A DNA stretch of 64,000 bases from an uncultured Synechococcaceae cyanobacterium (GTDB taxonomy: Bacteria > Cyanobacteriota > Cyanobacteriia > PCC-6307 > Cyanobiaceae), in NCBI GenBank assembly GCA_902574955.1, contig CACGPQ010000002.1, forward strand, positions 1-64,000, written 5' to 3'. The notes under the pieces are model-generated. The model was given only the letters and a program-made list of their open reading frames with translations. It searched no databases and was not told the origin of the DNA. Positions 30,166 through 42,069 of the stretch are shown piece after piece (positions within the stretch are counted from its first letter, which is position 1; each line of letters starts with the position of its first letter). A program made the position numbers and the translations under genes.

Positions 30166-31941
30166 CTAATAGTGATTAGCAACTTTTCTGTGGTGAACTG
30201 CTGTCTTGCATGATAAGTCAGAAACATTACCATTTTCAACAATTCCGTAAATTATCCAATGGTCTGGAGTCTCCAGTCTGGAATTAACTTTACAATCTAA
30301 AAAGGCGAGTGAATCTGTGAGAACTGGTCCTCCTTCAGCGATGTTGCTAATTACATCTACATCAGCAAATCTATCAGCTCCAGGGGCAAATCTTTTTAAA
30401 AAATGTCTGAACATTTTTTGATAGTTATCTTCTCTCAAGATATTCAAAACAAAACCTTTCCCAACTTGCATATATGATTCAATAGCTCTATCTTTTGCTA
30501 CTGCAACTGTAATACCTGGTGGGGAAAAGCTTGCTTGACTAACCCAACTTGCGACCATTGCACTTTGTCTAAAAGTCGATCCTTCCCCTTGGCTCGCTGT
30601 AACTACATATAATCCTCCACTTAATCTGCCTAATGCTTTATCTAAATTTGAATCAAGGCTCTTCATAGAGGCAATATTCTTTTTTTTATTGATCAATTGA
30701 CCTAAGTCAGTTCCAGCTTCTTCAAATTGTTGATAAACAATGGGGTCTGGAATATTTTTAACTCTTAAAGGGGAGAAAGCTTCTTTTTGACCAAGTTCTC
30801 TTAATTTATTTGCTAAGGAATCTATTGGTTCATCATTCCCACCAAATGCATCATAGACAGCAGTAAATTGTTTTGGCTTTAGTGCTGCAAATAAAGTACC
30901 TAGAGATTCTTTTAATTCGTTATCTGAGTCTACTGGCCATGTGGGAATGACTACTGCTTTTGATTCGGAAATTAAACTTGTTAATTCTTGCGGATCAGAA
31001 GATCTTAAATCAATTAATTGAACCTGTGCATCTGCTTTACTTATTCCATGAGATATCGCTTGACTTAGTCGATCACAATAGCCATAGTCGCTTATATAGC
31101 AGACTGACACAAAATCATTACCTTTGCTTTTATTGCTACTCCATTCTAGATATTTTCCTTTCCAAAAATTGACTTGATTATGAAGTAAAGGCCCATGACC
31201 AACAGCTATCGTCTTTAATTCAGGTAGCTTATCTATTCTTTTAATTGCCTGCAAAACGCTTCTAGCGTTTGGACCCATGAGGCAATCGTAATAAAAACGA
31301 AAATCATCGTATATTTCTTTTTGATCACTGTCAAAAAATTCGTCAGAACAATAATGGAGTCCAAATGCATCGCATGTATAGAGAACATGTGTGCTGTGAT
31401 CATATGAAAATATGGTATCTGGCCAATGTAAATTTGGTGCACTTATAAATTCAATATTATGTTCTAAACCGCTATAAGGATTAGTTCCAAGATTTAAAAA
31501 TTCTCCACTCTTTACCTCTAGACGCTTAAACGGAATATGTATTTGGTCTTCAATAAATTTAAGGGCTAATTTTGAACCAACCACTGTGATGTTTTGGTTT
31601 AATTCTAGAAGATTACCTATTAAACCAGAATGATCAGGTTCTGTATGACTTGTAATTAGATAATCGACTTCTTGCAGATTTACTTTTTTTAGTAATTCTT
31701 CAAACCATAATTCTTCGAACTTTGCGTGACTAGTATCAATAATTGCTAGTTTCTCGCCTTTAATAATAAAACTATTGTAAGTAGTTCCATTTCTTAAACC
31801 AAATTCAATATCAAATCTACTGCGATCCCAATCCAAAGATCTTATTGCACAAGAATCTTCAGCAAAGTTTTGAGATTGAACCGTCAACTTATTATTAGTT
31901 TGTGCCAATTTAGAATTACTTGTCTGGGCAGAGGCTATCAT
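30166..31941 (-). CDS. Flavodiiron protein, Flv3-like (intact ligands)
   Basis: TSHTEPDHSG ligand motif, VGHGPLLH, CYISDYGYCDRLSQAI flavodoxin, C-terminal flavin reductase. Confidence 0.92.
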   Translation of the reverse strand: MIASAQTSNSKLAQTNNKLTVQSQNFAEDSCAIRSLDWDRSRFDIEFGLRNGTTYNSFIIKGEKLAIIDTSHAKFEELWFEELLKKVNLQEVDYLITSHTEPDHSGLIGNLLELNQNITVVGSKLALKFIEDQIHIPFKRLEVKSGEFLNLGTNPYSGLEHNIEFISAPNLHWPDTIFSYDHSTHVLYTCDAFGLHYCSDEFFDSDQKEIYDDFRFYYDCLMGPNARSVLQAIKRIDKLPELKTIAVGHGPLLHNQVNFWKGKYLEWSSNKSKGNDFVSVCYISDYGYCDRLSQAISHGISKADAQVQLIDLRSSDPQELTSLISESKAVVIPTWPVDSDNELKESLGTLFAALKPKQFTAVYDAFGGNDEPIDSLANKLRELGQKEAFSPLRVKNIPDPIVYQQFEEAGTDLGQLINKKKNIASMKSLDSNLDKALGRLSGGLYVVTASQGEGSTFRQSAMVASWVSQASFSPPGITVAVAKDRAIESYMQVGKGFVLNILREDNYQKMFRHFLKRFAPGADRFADVDVISNIAEGGPVLTDSLAFLDCKVNSRLETPDHWIIYGIVENGNVSDLSCKTAVHHRKVANHY

Positions 31942-32060
31942 AGAATAATTAGCTTTATAAATTAACTTTAGTTATATAGAATATAAATTCGCGTGATTAT
32001 TTTTGCGAAATAACCGAAATTACGCTTTTCTTTAATTTTTAATCTTCTTATTCTGGATAA

Positions 32061-34721
32061 ATGACATCTCAACTAATTAAAAAAATAGTTACTGGAGATG
32101 AGATAAGAAATGCTTTTTTAAAATTTTACAGTGAAAAATTACATAAAATCATTCCAAGTGCATCTTTGATTCCAGATGACCCTACGGTTATGCTAACAAT
32201 TGCTGGAATGCTGCCTTTTAAACCAGTTTTTTTAGGTTTAAAAGAAAGACCATCAAAAAGAGCTACATCTAGCCAGAAGTGCATCAGAACAAACGATATA
32301 GAAAACGTTGGAATTACAGCTAGACATCACACTTTTTTTGAAATGCTTGGTAATTTCTCTTTTGGAGATTATTTTAAACGAGAGGCTATTCAATGGGCTT
32401 GGGAATTAGTTACTAATATTTATCAACTTTCTGTTGAAAATATAATTGTGAGTGTTTTTCACGAAGACGAAGAGTCTGCAAAAATTTGGAGAGATGAAAT
32501 TGGTATTCATCCAGATAGGATAGTGAAACTAGGCGAGGAAGATAATTTTTGGTCATCTGGCAAAACGGGTCCATGTGGACCTTGCTCAGAACTTTATTAT
32601 GATTTTCATCCTGAAAAGGGTCTGCAGAATATTGATTTAGAAGATGGAGATCGTTTTATTGAATTTTATAATCTTGTTTTTATGCAATATAATCGTGATT
32701 CTAATGGAAAATTGACAGATTTAAAATTTAAAAATATTGATACAGGAATGGGTCTTGAAAGGATGGCTCAAATTCTACAAAAAAAGCAAAATAATTATGA
32801 GACAGATTTAATTTTTCCTATCATTCAAAAAATTTGTGAGATTGCAAATATTGATTATTTTTCTTCAGACGATAAAAACAAAATTTCTTTAAAAATCATT
32901 GGTGATCATACAAGAGCTGTTATTCATTTAATTTCTGATGGAGTAGTAGCAAGTAATCTCGGCAGGGGATATATATTAAGAAGGCTTATTAGAAGAATGG
33001 TCAGACATGGGAGATTATTAGGTATAACAAATGAATTTTTACCCCATATTGCTAATGTTGGGATCAAATTAATGCAAAATAATTATCCTGATTTAAAAAA
33101 TAATAATGATTTAATTTTGAATGAGATAGAAATTGAAGAAATAAGATTTAGGGAAACTCTTGAAAGAGGAGAAAAATTGCTAGATGAGTTAATTTCTTCA
33201 GGGCAGAAATTAATTTCTGGTTTTAAAGCTTTTGAACTTTATGATACTTATGGATTTCCTCTAGAACTTACTGTAGAAATTGCTGAAGAAAATTGTATCA
33301 GTGTAGATGTAAAGGGTTTTGAAAAAGAAATGAATGCACAAAAACAGAGAGCTAAAGCTGCTTCAAGTAATATTGATTTGACATTAGAGGGATCATTAGA
33401 GCGAGAAATAGATCTTTTTAACAAAACTATTTTTAATGGTTATAAGTCACTCCTTTCGGAAGCTGAAATAAAGGGTATATTCTTGGATTCAATATTAGTT
33501 AAGCAAGCAAGTGAAGGTCAGAAAGTTTTAATTGTTCTTGATCAGACAACTTTTTATGGAGAATCTGGCGGTCAAGTTGGTGATATTGGAACGATATTTT
33601 CAAAAGATGTAGAGGTCTTGGTTGATAATGTTATGCGAAAGAAAAATGTTTTTTTACATTATGGAACGATCAAAAAAGGAATATTAACTATTGGACAAAA
33701 AGTTAAGACTAATGTTAGCTCCTTTAATAGAGCTAAGGCTGCTGCAAATCATACAGCTACTCATTTATTACAATCGGCACTTAAATCAGTTGTTAATGAA
33801 AGTGTTGGCCAAAAAGGTTCATTAGTAGCTTTTAATAAATTACGATTTGACTTTAATTCCTCTAATCCTATTTCTAAAGATCAAATTTCTAAGATTGAGA
33901 CTTTAGTAAACTCTTGGATTATGGAAAATCATGCCCTAGAAATAAAAAATATGTCTAAGAGTGAGGCTCTTGAAAAGGGCGCAGTCGCCATGTTTGGAGA
34001 AAAATATGATGATGAAGTGCGTGTTGTTAATGTGCCAGGAGTTTCAATGGAACTTTGTGGTGGCACACATGTTAAAACTACATCCGAATTAGGTTCTTTC
34101 AAAATAATTAGTGAGGAAGGAATCTCAGCCGGAGTAAGAAGAATCGAAGCATTATCAGGCCAATCAGCATTAGACTATTTCAGTGATAGAAATGCATTAG
34201 TAAATCAACTAAGTGATTTGTTAAAAGCAAATCCTAATCAACTTTTTGAAAGGGTTAATAAATTGCAAGCAGAGCTTATTAATAAGAATAAAGAGATACA
34301 AAAAATGAAAGATGAAATTGCATTTTTTAAATACTCTTCTATAAAATCATCTGCAGAAATAGTAAATTCTTTTTCAATTTTAGTAAATCAGATTGATGGC
34401 TTAGATGGGAATTCTTTGCAATCTGCAGCACTTAATTTAACTTCTCATTTGGGAAATAAAGCAATAGTGATTCTTGGGGGAATACCAAATCCAGAAAATA
34501 GAAAGTTGTTATTTGTAGTTTCTTTAGGTGATGATGTAGTAAAAATAGGATTACATGCCGGTAAATTAATTAATGAGATTGCAAGAATTTGTTCGGGAGG
34601 TGGAGGAGGAAAGCCTAACTTTGCTCAAGCAGGTGCTAAAGATATTGATAAGTTAAGTGATGCTCTAGATTATGCTAAAAATTATTTGCAAAAAACATTA
34701 GATAGTCATTCTGATAAATAA
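32061..34721 (+). CDS. alaS: Alanyl-tRNA synthetase
   Basis: [53 protein letters not shown]. Confidence 0.98.
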   Translation: MTSQLIKKIVTGDEIRNAFLKFYSEKLHKIIPSASLIPDDPTVMLTIAGMLPFKPVFLGLKERPSKRATSSQKCIRTNDIENVGITARHHTFFEMLGNFSFGDYFKREAIQWAWELVTNIYQLSVENIIVSVFHEDEESAKIWRDEIGIHPDRIVKLGEEDNFWSSGKTGPCGPCSELYYDFHPEKGLQNIDLEDGDRFIEFYNLVFMQYNRDSNGKLTDLKFKNIDTGMGLERMAQILQKKQNNYETDLIFPIIQKICEIANIDYFSSDDKNKISLKIIGDHTRAVIHLISDGVVASNLGRGYILRRLIRRMVRHGRLLGITNEFLPHIANVGIKLMQNNYPDLKNNNDLILNEIEIEEIRFRETLERGEKLLDELISSGQKLISGFKAFELYDTYGFPLELTVEIAEENCISVDVKGFEKEMNAQKQRAKAASSNIDLTLEGSLEREIDLFNKTIFNGYKSLLSEAEIKGIFLDSILVKQASEGQKVLIVLDQTTFYGESGGQVGDIGTIFSKDVEVLVDNVMRKKNVFLHYGTIKKGILTIGQKVKTNVSSFNRAKAAANHTATHLLQSALKSVVNESVGQKGSLVAFNKLRFDFNSSNPISKDQISKIETLVNSWIMENHALEIKNMSKSEALEKGAVAMFGEKYDDEVRVVNVPGVSMELCGGTHVKTTSELGSFKIISEEGISAGVRRIEALSGQSALDYFSDRNALVNQLSDLLKANPNQLFERVNKLQAELINKNKEIQKMKDEIAFFKYSSIKSSAEIVNSFSILVNQIDGLDGNSLQSAALNLTSHLGNKAIVILGGIPNPENRKLLFVVSLGDDVVKIGLHAGKLINEIARICSGGGGGKPNFAQAGAKDIDKLSDALDYAKNYLQKTLDSHSDK

Positions 34722-36652
34722 CTACTTTTTCTGAGACTAATTTCGATTTGATCCATTAATTTTCTTGCTTCACCAATAGTTAATTTTTTTTGATCAATTG
34801 CTGATTCAGTATTAATTCTTATAGATTCAACCAAAGAAGCTGAACTGTAATCTAATAATTGTAAAATTTCAGATTTACTGTCCTCTTTAATAATATTTTT
34901 GACCTTATAAGAATTATCTTGATTTATGTCTATATGAACAACGTTTGTATTGCCAAATAAATTGTGCAAGTTTCCTAATGCTTCTTGATAGGCTCCAGTC
35001 ATAAAAATTCCAATTAGATAATCTTTATCTTCCTCTAGCTTATGTAAATTTATTAGTGATTTAATTTTTCCATCATCAATAAAATTATTTAGTTTCCCAT
35101 CTGAATCACAAGTTAAATCTGCAAAGTTGCCTTTACAGAAAGGCTCCTCTAAGTGCCTATGTATTGGTACTATTGGAAAAATCTGATTTATTGCCCAGCT
35201 ATCTGGAATAGATTTAAAGATAGATAAATTTGCATAATAAGTTGATGCAAGAGTTTCTGTAATTTCAGATAAATCAGGGTGATTGATTTCATCATTATTC
35301 AGGTTATTAGAAATTTCTTTTGCGCAAGCCCAAGTAATTTCTTCGGCATAAGCTCTTTCTGCCAAACTTAAAAATCCTAATCTAAAAGCGACTAAGCAAT
35401 CTTCTTTAAACTTTTTTGCATCATTCCATAGTTCAATTATTTGAGATAAATTTATTTTTTTATTTTTAAGTTTTTTTAATTCATAGAAAGTTTCAAGTAA
35501 ATTTGAAATTATTAATTGTTGATTTTTTTTATCAAAAATTTGTAGTTTGGAACTGACATGGCTTGTTCCTAAGACATTAAAAATTAAAACTGAACAATGA
35601 CTAATTATTGCTCTTCCACTTTCTGAGATTATGGTTGGATGCTTGATATTATTTAATTCACATGAATCCTTAATAGTTGCAATTACATCGTTAGCATAAT
35701 TTTGAAGAGAATAATTAGTAGAGGTGTTGGAGGAAGTTTTAGTTCCATCAAAATCTATTCCTAATCCTCCCCCAACGTCGATATATTGCATTGGGGCTCC
35801 TAGTTTGCATAGTTCAACATATATTTGACTCGCTTCTTGTAATGCGTCTTTGATCACAGCAATATCACTTATTTGACTGCCTATATGAAAATGGAGCAAT
35901 TTCATTTCGTTGATAAGTTTTGCTTCTTTTAGTTCTTTTATTGTCAACATAATTTCTGGGATTGATAATCCAAATTTGGAATTATCTCCAATAGATTTAC
36001 CCCACCTACCACTACTTTTACTTGATAACTTTGCTCTAATTCCTATCAATGGAGTCGCTTTAAGCTCTTGAACTGCTTGAATAATCCTTTTTACCTCATC
36101 TCGTTGTTCAATAACTATTATTGGATTTTTGCCGAGTTTTCTGGCCAAAGTAGCAATCTCAATATATTTTTTATCTTTATATCCGTTGCATATTAATAAT
36201 GAATTTTGGTTTTCAAGAAGTCCAAGGCCAATTAATAGTTCTGATTTACTTCCTACTTCTAAACCAAAATTCCATTGGCTACCAAACTCTATTACCTTTT
36301 CTAGGATGTTTTTCTGTTGATTACATTTGACAGGAAAAACGCCTTGATAAATGTTCTTATATTTATAGGTTTTTATAGCTTTTAAAAAAGAGTCATGTAA
36401 TGCATTTAAGCGATCTTTCAAGATATCATTAAATCTTATGATTAATGGAGGATTGATTTCTCTACTCTTAAGTTCTTTGACAAGCTTAAAAAGATCAATT
36501 TTATTTTCAGATTTTATATCTTTAGTTACTGATATATTTCCTTTGGAATTTATAGAAAAATATTTATCTCCCCATTTGTCTATGTTATAAGTCGAAATAC
36601 TATCTTCAATAGTCCAAATATTCTTTAATTTTTTTGGCTCAAAATTGGTCAA
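34706..36652 (-). CDS. speA: Biosynthetic arginine decarboxylase
   Basis: [47 protein letters not shown]. Confidence 0.95.
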   Translation of the reverse strand: MTNFEPKKLKNIWTIEDSISTYNIDKWGDKYFSINSKGNISVTKDIKSENKIDLFKLVKELKSREINPPLIIRFNDILKDRLNALHDSFLKAIKTYKYKNIYQGVFPVKCNQQKNILEKVIEFGSQWNFGLEVGSKSELLIGLGLLENQNSLLICNGYKDKKYIEIATLARKLGKNPIIVIEQRDEVKRIIQAVQELKATPLIGIRAKLSSKSSGRWGKSIGDNSKFGLSIPEIMLTIKELKEAKLINEMKLLHFHIGSQISDIAVIKDALQEASQIYVELCKLGAPMQYIDVGGGLGIDFDGTKTSSNTSTNYSLQNYANDVIATIKDSCELNNIKHPTIISESGRAIISHCSVLIFNVLGTSHVSSKLQIFDKKNQQLIISNLLETFYELKKLKNKKINLSQIIELWNDAKKFKEDCLVAFRLGFLSLAERAYAEEITWACAKEISNNLNNDEINHPDLSEITETLASTYYANLSIFKSIPDSWAINQIFPIVPIHRHLEEPFCKGNFADLTCDSDGKLNNFIDDGKIKSLINLHKLEEDKDYLIGIFMTGAYQEALGNLHNLFGNTNVVHIDINQDNSYKVKNIIKEDSKSEILQLLDYSSASLVESIRINTESAIDQKKLTIGEARKLMDQIEISLRKSSYLSE

Positions 36653-36774
36653 TTTATGTCTTAGTGATTAATAAACGTTTTTGAAAATAACTCAAAACAA
36701 TATCTTTTATTTTAATGATTACTTGCCAAGTTACCACCCAAAAGTTGAATATACATAGAGTGATTCTTAACTAA

Positions 36775-37233
36775 ATGACCAAAGAGAGAACCTTTATTGC
36801 AATTAAACCAGATGGAGTTCAAAGAGGATATGTTTCTGAGATTATTGGCAGATTTGAAAAAAAAGGATTTAAATTGGTTGGATTAAAGCAATTAATTCCT
36901 TCAAAAGAACTTGCTCAAAATCATTATGGAGTACATAGAGATCGACCCTTTTTTGGAGATTTAGTAGACTTTATTTCAAGTGGTCCTGTTGTAGCAATGG
37001 TGTGGGAAGGCGAAGGAGTTATTTTGAGTGCTAGAAAACTAATAGGTGCAACAAAACCTCTGGAAGCAGAGCCTGGAACAATTAGAGGTGATTTAGCTAT
37101 TGATATTGGGAGGAATATTATTCATGGTTCTGATGGAGAAGATACAGCAAAATTTGAAATTGATCTATGGTTTAACGAAGAGGAATTATGTGAGTGGGAA
37201 ACTTCTGATTCGAAATGGCGATCTGAAAATTAA
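36775..37233 (+). CDS. ndk: Nucleoside diphosphate kinase
   Basis: [34 protein letters not shown]. Confidence 0.98.
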   Translation: MTKERTFIAIKPDGVQRGYVSEIIGRFEKKGFKLVGLKQLIPSKELAQNHYGVHRDRPFFGDLVDFISSGPVVAMVWEGEGVILSARKLIGATKPLEAEPGTIRGDLAIDIGRNIIHGSDGEDTAKFEIDLWFNEEELCEWETSDSKWRSEN

Positions 37234-37236
37234 AAT

Positions 37237-38346
37237 TTAAATCGCAAATCTATCTAAGCTAAATTTTTCTAAAAAGCTTTTTTCTATTTCTTTGAGATTT
37301 TTATTTTGAACTATTTTCAAAAGAAGATTACTTGTTATTGCAGAAAATAAAACTCCATTTCTGTAATGTCCTGTAGCTATAAAAAGATTTTCAATTTTTG
37401 ATTTTCCAATTATTGGTTTTAGATCTGGTGTGCAAGGTCTAAATCCCCACCAATGTTCCATTTGTGGCCAATTAATAGCTTCTGGCAATAAGGAGCGAAT
37501 GCCTTCTTGCAGTTGTTTTATTCCATGAGGAGTATTACCCTGATTAAATTTTGAATCTTTTTCAACTGTCGCTCCCACTATAATAAGTCCATCATCACGG
37601 GGAACTAGATAAGTTTTTGGACCAAAAATAACTCTTTTCAAAAAATTTGTTGGACCTTGTATTGATAGCATTTGTCCCTTTACAGGAAAGACTGGAATCT
37701 TATTAAAAATTTTTTTACTCCAAGCACCGCTGCATATAATTGCTTTTTCGCAATTAATTTTTTTTATTTCCCCAGTGGCACATAAAACTCTTGCACCTAT
37801 AATTTTGTTTTTTTCGAATGTCAAATCCTCTACTTCTGATCCCTCTTGAAATTCGACTCCATGCAAAGAGCATGCTCTCTCAAGAGCACGCATCAGTCTT
37901 CTTCGGTTATCTATTTGACCATCTTGTTCAAAAAGTAAACCATGTTTCCAAATAGAATTCATTCCATTAATTTCTGTTTGAAGATCTTTGTGATTTAAAT
38001 ATTTTCCATATTCATAAGTGGGAAACTCTTCAAGATCTTCTTTGTTTTTAAAAGGAACTACTATGCCACATTTTTTTAAACCGCATTTAATATTACTATC
38101 TTGTTCAATACTTTTTATCCACTTTGGAATTAGATTTTGACTTTCTTGGCCAAATTTTAGTAATTCATCTTCGAGCCCTTCCGCATGAGTAGCTAACATT
38201 CCTGCAGCAACAAATCCAGCTGATTCATTTCTGTTTTTGCTTAAAACTAAAACTTTGAAGTTATTTCTAGAAAATTCATAAGCAATAGATAAACCTAAAA
38301 GTCCACCGCCAATGATTAATATTGAATTTTTGGTTTCTTGTGCCAT
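37237..38346 (-). CDS. thiO: FAD-dependent glycine oxidase
   Basis: ILIIGGGLLGLSIAYE dinucleotide motif, GAWSKKI, FIATGHYRNGVLFS. Confidence 0.9.
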   Translation of the reverse strand: MAQETKNSILIIGGGLLGLSIAYEFSRNNFKVLVLSKNRNESAGFVAAGMLATHAEGLEDELLKFGQESQNLIPKWIKSIEQDSNIKCGLKKCGIVVPFKNKEDLEEFPTYEYGKYLNHKDLQTEINGMNSIWKHGLLFEQDGQIDNRRRLMRALERACSLHGVEFQEGSEVEDLTFEKNKIIGARVLCATGEIKKINCEKAIICSGAWSKKIFNKIPVFPVKGQMLSIQGPTNFLKRVIFGPKTYLVPRDDGLIIVGATVEKDSKFNQGNTPHGIKQLQEGIRSLLPEAINWPQMEHWWGFRPCTPDLKPIIGKSKIENLFIATGHYRNGVLFSAITSNLLLKIVQNKNLKEIEKSFLEKFSLDRFAI

Positions 38347-38425
38347 TTAAAAATTAATATTTTTATTTGTGTTTTGGTCCTCTTTTCCTTTATATCCAAT
38401 AATATTAATAAAGAGACTTTTGATA

Positions 38426-39898
38426 ATGAACAATTTGGAATCTTGGGAAGCTGTGATTGGTTTGGAAACTCATGTACAGCTTAATACGAAAAGTAAAATA
38501 TTCACATCTGCGTCAACAGCTTTTGGTGATGCACCTAATACGCATATAGATCCTGTAGTTTGTGGGTTACCAGGAACTCTTCCAGTTTTGAATGAGACTG
38601 TTCTAGAGTATGCTGTCAAAACTTCTTTAGCATTAAATTTAAACGTTGCAGAACATTGTAAATTTGATAGAAAACAATATTTTTATCCTGATCTACCTAA
38701 AAATTATCAAATTTCACAATTTGATGAGCCACTAGCTGAAAATGGCTGGTTAGAGGTTGAAATAATTGAAAAGGACAAAGAACCCTATATCAAAAAAATT
38801 GGTATAGAAAGGCTACATATGGAAGAAGACGCCGGAAAACTAGTCCATTCAGGAAGTGATAGATTAGCTGGTTCTAAGTATTCTTTAGTTGATTACAATC
38901 GTGCAGGAATAGCACTTTGTGAGATTGTAAGTAAACCAGATATTAGATCAGGTAAAGAGGCATCTGAATATGCTTCAGAGATTAGAAGAACAGTTAGATA
39001 TCTAGGAGTATCAGACGGAAATATGCAAGAGGGTTCATTACGCTGTGATGTCAATATTTCAGTTAGAAAAGGACCTAATGCTCCTTTTGGTACCAAAGTG
39101 GAGATAAAAAATATGAATTCCTTTTCCGCAATTCAAAAAGCTTGTGATTATGAAATAGCCAGACAAATAGAAGTTTATGAAAATGGAGGAAAAATTTTCC
39201 AAGAAACAAGGTTATGGGATGAAGCTAAGCAATTAACGAAAAGTATGAGATTAAAAGAAGGTAGTAGTGATTATAGATATTTTCCTGATCCTGACTTAGG
39301 TCCAATTGAAATAACAAAAGCTCAACAAGAAATATGGTTTAAAGAACTACCAGAATTACCTTCAAAGAAAAGAAATAAATATGTAAGTCAATTTGGGTTG
39401 TCTGCATATGATGCAAGGGTAATTGCTGATGAAATAAGCATGGCAAACTTTTTTGAAGAAACAGTAGCAAATGGTGCTGAGGTCAAACTAGCTTCAAATT
39501 GGGTAACAAGTGATATTGTGGGCTATTTAAAATCAAACAAACTAAGTTTTAGTGAATTAAAGCTTAGTCCTAAAAATCTTGCTGAAATGATTAACATGAT
39601 TTCAAAAAATATAATTAGTGGGAAAATTGCAAAAGAAATTTTACCTGAACTTATTAAAAAAAATATTTCTCCGAAAAAATTAGTTGAAGAAAAAGGGTTG
39701 GCAATGATATCTGATTCTTCAAGTATTTTACCAATAATTGATGAACTTATAAATGAACATCCAAATGAAGTTCAAGCATTTAAAAATGGCAAAACTAAGT
39801 TACTTGGTTTTTTTGTTGGTCAACTTATGAAAAGAACAAAAGGTAAAGCTGACCCTAAACTTGCAAATAAACTTCTTATGGAAAAATTGAATAGCTAA
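38426..39898 (+). CDS. gatB: Asp-tRNA(Asn)/Glu-tRNA(Gln) amidotransferase subunit B (probable start 38426)
   Basis: WEAVIGLETHVQLNTKSKIF, CGLPGTLPVLN, DFNRAGIALCEIV-like VDYNRAGIALCEIVSKPD. Confidence 0.97.
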   Translation: MNNLESWEAVIGLETHVQLNTKSKIFTSASTAFGDAPNTHIDPVVCGLPGTLPVLNETVLEYAVKTSLALNLNVAEHCKFDRKQYFYPDLPKNYQISQFDEPLAENGWLEVEIIEKDKEPYIKKIGIERLHMEEDAGKLVHSGSDRLAGSKYSLVDYNRAGIALCEIVSKPDIRSGKEASEYASEIRRTVRYLGVSDGNMQEGSLRCDVNISVRKGPNAPFGTKVEIKNMNSFSAIQKACDYEIARQIEVYENGGKIFQETRLWDEAKQLTKSMRLKEGSSDYRYFPDPDLGPIEITKAQQEIWFKELPELPSKKRNKYVSQFGLSAYDARVIADEISMANFFEETVANGAEVKLASNWVTSDIVGYLKSNKLSFSELKLSPKNLAEMINMISKNIISGKIAKEILPELIKKNISPKKLVEEKGLAMISDSSSILPIIDELINEHPNEVQAFKNGKTKLLGFFVGQLMKRTKGKADPKLANKLLMEKLNS

Positions 39899-39901
39899 AG
39901 C

Positions 39902-40519
39902 TTAAAGAAGCTCTTTGATCGTATCGATCCATTTATTTTGATCATCCGAATTATCTAAAATAACATCTGAAAATTTTCTTTTTTCTTCAAAACTTAATTG
40001 AAAATTTATCAATTCATATGCTTCTTTTTCGCTAATTTTATCTCTTGTGATAAGTCTGTTTTTTTGTAGTTCTCTAGGACATTTAACTAACCATATTTCA
40101 GTGCAAATATCTTCAAATTTTGCTTCAAACAGTAATGGAATAACCAATACTATTGTTTGATTATTTCCGTATTGACTGCATTCTTCTATCATTCTTTTTT
40201 TAATTAAGGGGTGAAGCAGTTTTTCAATCCATTCCTTGCTTGCTGAATGTTTAAAAATAATGTTCCTTAAAAGTTTTCGGTTTATTTCCTTTTCTGAATT
40301 GCGCTTATTATCAATAATTTTATTTCCAAAATAATCTAATATTTTCTTATATCCATATGTGTTTGGTTTGATTAATTCTTTTGAAAAATGATCTGCATCT
40401 AATATTGGTATGTCTTTATGTTTTCTAATGTAATTAGTTATGGTTGTCTTCCCACTTGCAATACCTCCTGTTAAACCAATCCTTCTTTGGTTGTTTTTTG
40501 AATTTTGAAGAATATCCAT
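39902..40519 (-). CDS. coaE: Dephospho-CoA kinase
   Basis: RIGLTGGIASGKTTI P-loop, DADHFSKEL, VIPLLFEAKFE. Confidence 0.95.
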   Translation of the reverse strand: MDILQNSKNNQRRIGLTGGIASGKTTITNYIRKHKDIPILDADHFSKELIKPNTYGYKKILDYFGNKIIDNKRNSEKEINRKLLRNIIFKHSASKEWIEKLLHPLIKKRMIEECSQYGNNQTIVLVIPLLFEAKFEDICTEIWLVKCPRELQKNRLITRDKISEKEAYELINFQLSFEEKRKFSDVILDNSDDQNKWIDTIKELL

Positions 40520-40595
40520 ACAATTAATAATAATCTAATTACTTAGTTTCTTTAGTATTAAAGAGTAGTTAGTATGAATTAAAATACCAAAAAGT

Positions 40596-41834
40596 TTGAG
40601 CCAGTTAGATTCCAATTGGTCGTTTGTTGATGACAGTAAGGTAACACCCAAGGGGTTTCTTTTTGCTGGGATATCTGCTGGGTTAAAAGCTTCTAATAAA
40701 AAAGATTTAGCACTAATACTTGCTCCAAAAGGAAGTATTTTTAGTGGGATGTTTACCCAATCAATAGTTCGCGCTTCTTGTGTGGATATTTGCGAGGAAA
40801 GGATTAAAACAACTTCAGGTTTTGTAAGAGCAATACTAATTAATTCTGGTCAAGCAAATGCATGTACAGGAAATCTTGGCATTCAACATTTTCAAATTGC
40901 TACAGGAAAGATTGCGGAACTTTTAGGAATAAAAGAAGAAGAAGTTTTAATGTGCTCAACTGGTGTAATTGGTGTTCCAATACAAATAAATGATTTAGTA
41001 AAAAATTTACCGAATTTAGTTAGTGATTTAAAGGGTAATAATTTTCAAAATGCAGCAGAAGCAATTTTAACTACTGATTTGACTTTGAAAAAAGTGTCAA
41101 TAGAGACGATTATTCAAGGTAGAAAAATAAAAATAGCAGGATTTGCAAAAGGTTCAGGAATGATTTACCCCAACATGGCTACAATGCTTGCTTTTCTAAC
41201 CTGTGATGCGGGTATTCAAAAAGAAGAATGGGACAAAATGATTGCTATTGCGGTTAAAAAATCTTTTAATGCAATATCAGTTGATGGAGAGACAAGCACA
41301 AATGATTCTTTTGTTGGAATAAATGCAGGAGAGAAAATTGAAAAAAGGTTTTTCCCAATTATCCAAAAAGGGATTAATTTTGTATGTCAAAACTTGGCAA
41401 AAAATATTGCAAGGGATGGAGAGGGAGCAAATTGTTTATTAGAAGTTATGGTCCAAGGTGCAAAAAACACTGATGATGCAATTATGTTAGCGAAATCTAT
41501 TTGCAATTCTGCCTTGGTAAAAACTGCGATACATGGTTGTGATCCTAATTGGGGAAGAATCATTTCTGCTGCAGGTAATTCTGGAGTTAAATTCAACTTA
41601 AATGACGTTGACTTATATATAGGAAATGCTCAGATTTTGGAAAACGGCAAATTAAATAAATATGATCCACAAAAAGTCACGGACTATATTAAGTCCAGAA
41701 TGAAAGGTAGATATTTAGTAGATGATATTGTAAAAATTATGATTAATCTAAATTCTGGCGAATCGAAAGGCACAGCTTGGGGGTGCGATCTTTCTAAAAA
41801 GTATGTTGAAATAAATAGTGAATATACTACTTAA
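40596..41834 (+). CDS. argJ: Glutamate N-acetyltransferase / amino-acid acetyltransferase
   Basis: INSGQANACTG, AKGSGMIYPNMATMLAFLTCDA, GCDPNWGRI. Confidence 0.97.
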   Translation: MSQLDSNWSFVDDSKVTPKGFLFAGISAGLKASNKKDLALILAPKGSIFSGMFTQSIVRASCVDICEERIKTTSGFVRAILINSGQANACTGNLGIQHFQIATGKIAELLGIKEEEVLMCSTGVIGVPIQINDLVKNLPNLVSDLKGNNFQNAAEAILTTDLTLKKVSIETIIQGRKIKIAGFAKGSGMIYPNMATMLAFLTCDAGIQKEEWDKMIAIAVKKSFNAISVDGETSTNDSFVGINAGEKIEKRFFPIIQKGINFVCQNLAKNIARDGEGANCLLEVMVQGAKNTDDAIMLAKSICNSALVKTAIHGCDPNWGRIISAAGNSGVKFNLNDVDLYIGNAQILENGKLNKYDPQKVTDYIKSRMKGRYLVDDIVKIMINLNSGESKGTAWGCDLSKKYVEINSEYTT

Positions 41835-42069
41835 GTTTTAGTAAATCTAATGGTAGATATTCATTTGTATAAAGAAACAGTATTGTTAAAGTTCCAATTA
41901 CAGAGCCTATAAAACCTCCAAAAAAATTAACTAATAATCCAGATTGTCTAATTATTGTTTCTTCGTATTTTTCTTCTTCAAAATTAGGAGAATCAACTAC
42001 TTTTAAGCGCTGATTGGTTTTTGGTTGTTTAAGTTGTTGGTGTCGGATGAGGGCTTCGAAATCAGGCAT
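41827..42069 (-). CDS. Small hypothetical protein with one TM helix, overlaps upstream ParA-like gene
   Basis: MPDFEALIRHQQLKQPKTNQRLKVVDSP... then LLVNFFGGFIGSVIGTLTILFLY; likely start at internal Met 42069. Confidence 0.65.
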   Translation of the reverse strand: MPDFEALIRHQQLKQPKTNQRLKVVDSPNFEEEKYEETIIRQSGLLVNFFGGFIGSVIGTLTILFLYTNEYLPLDLLKLK

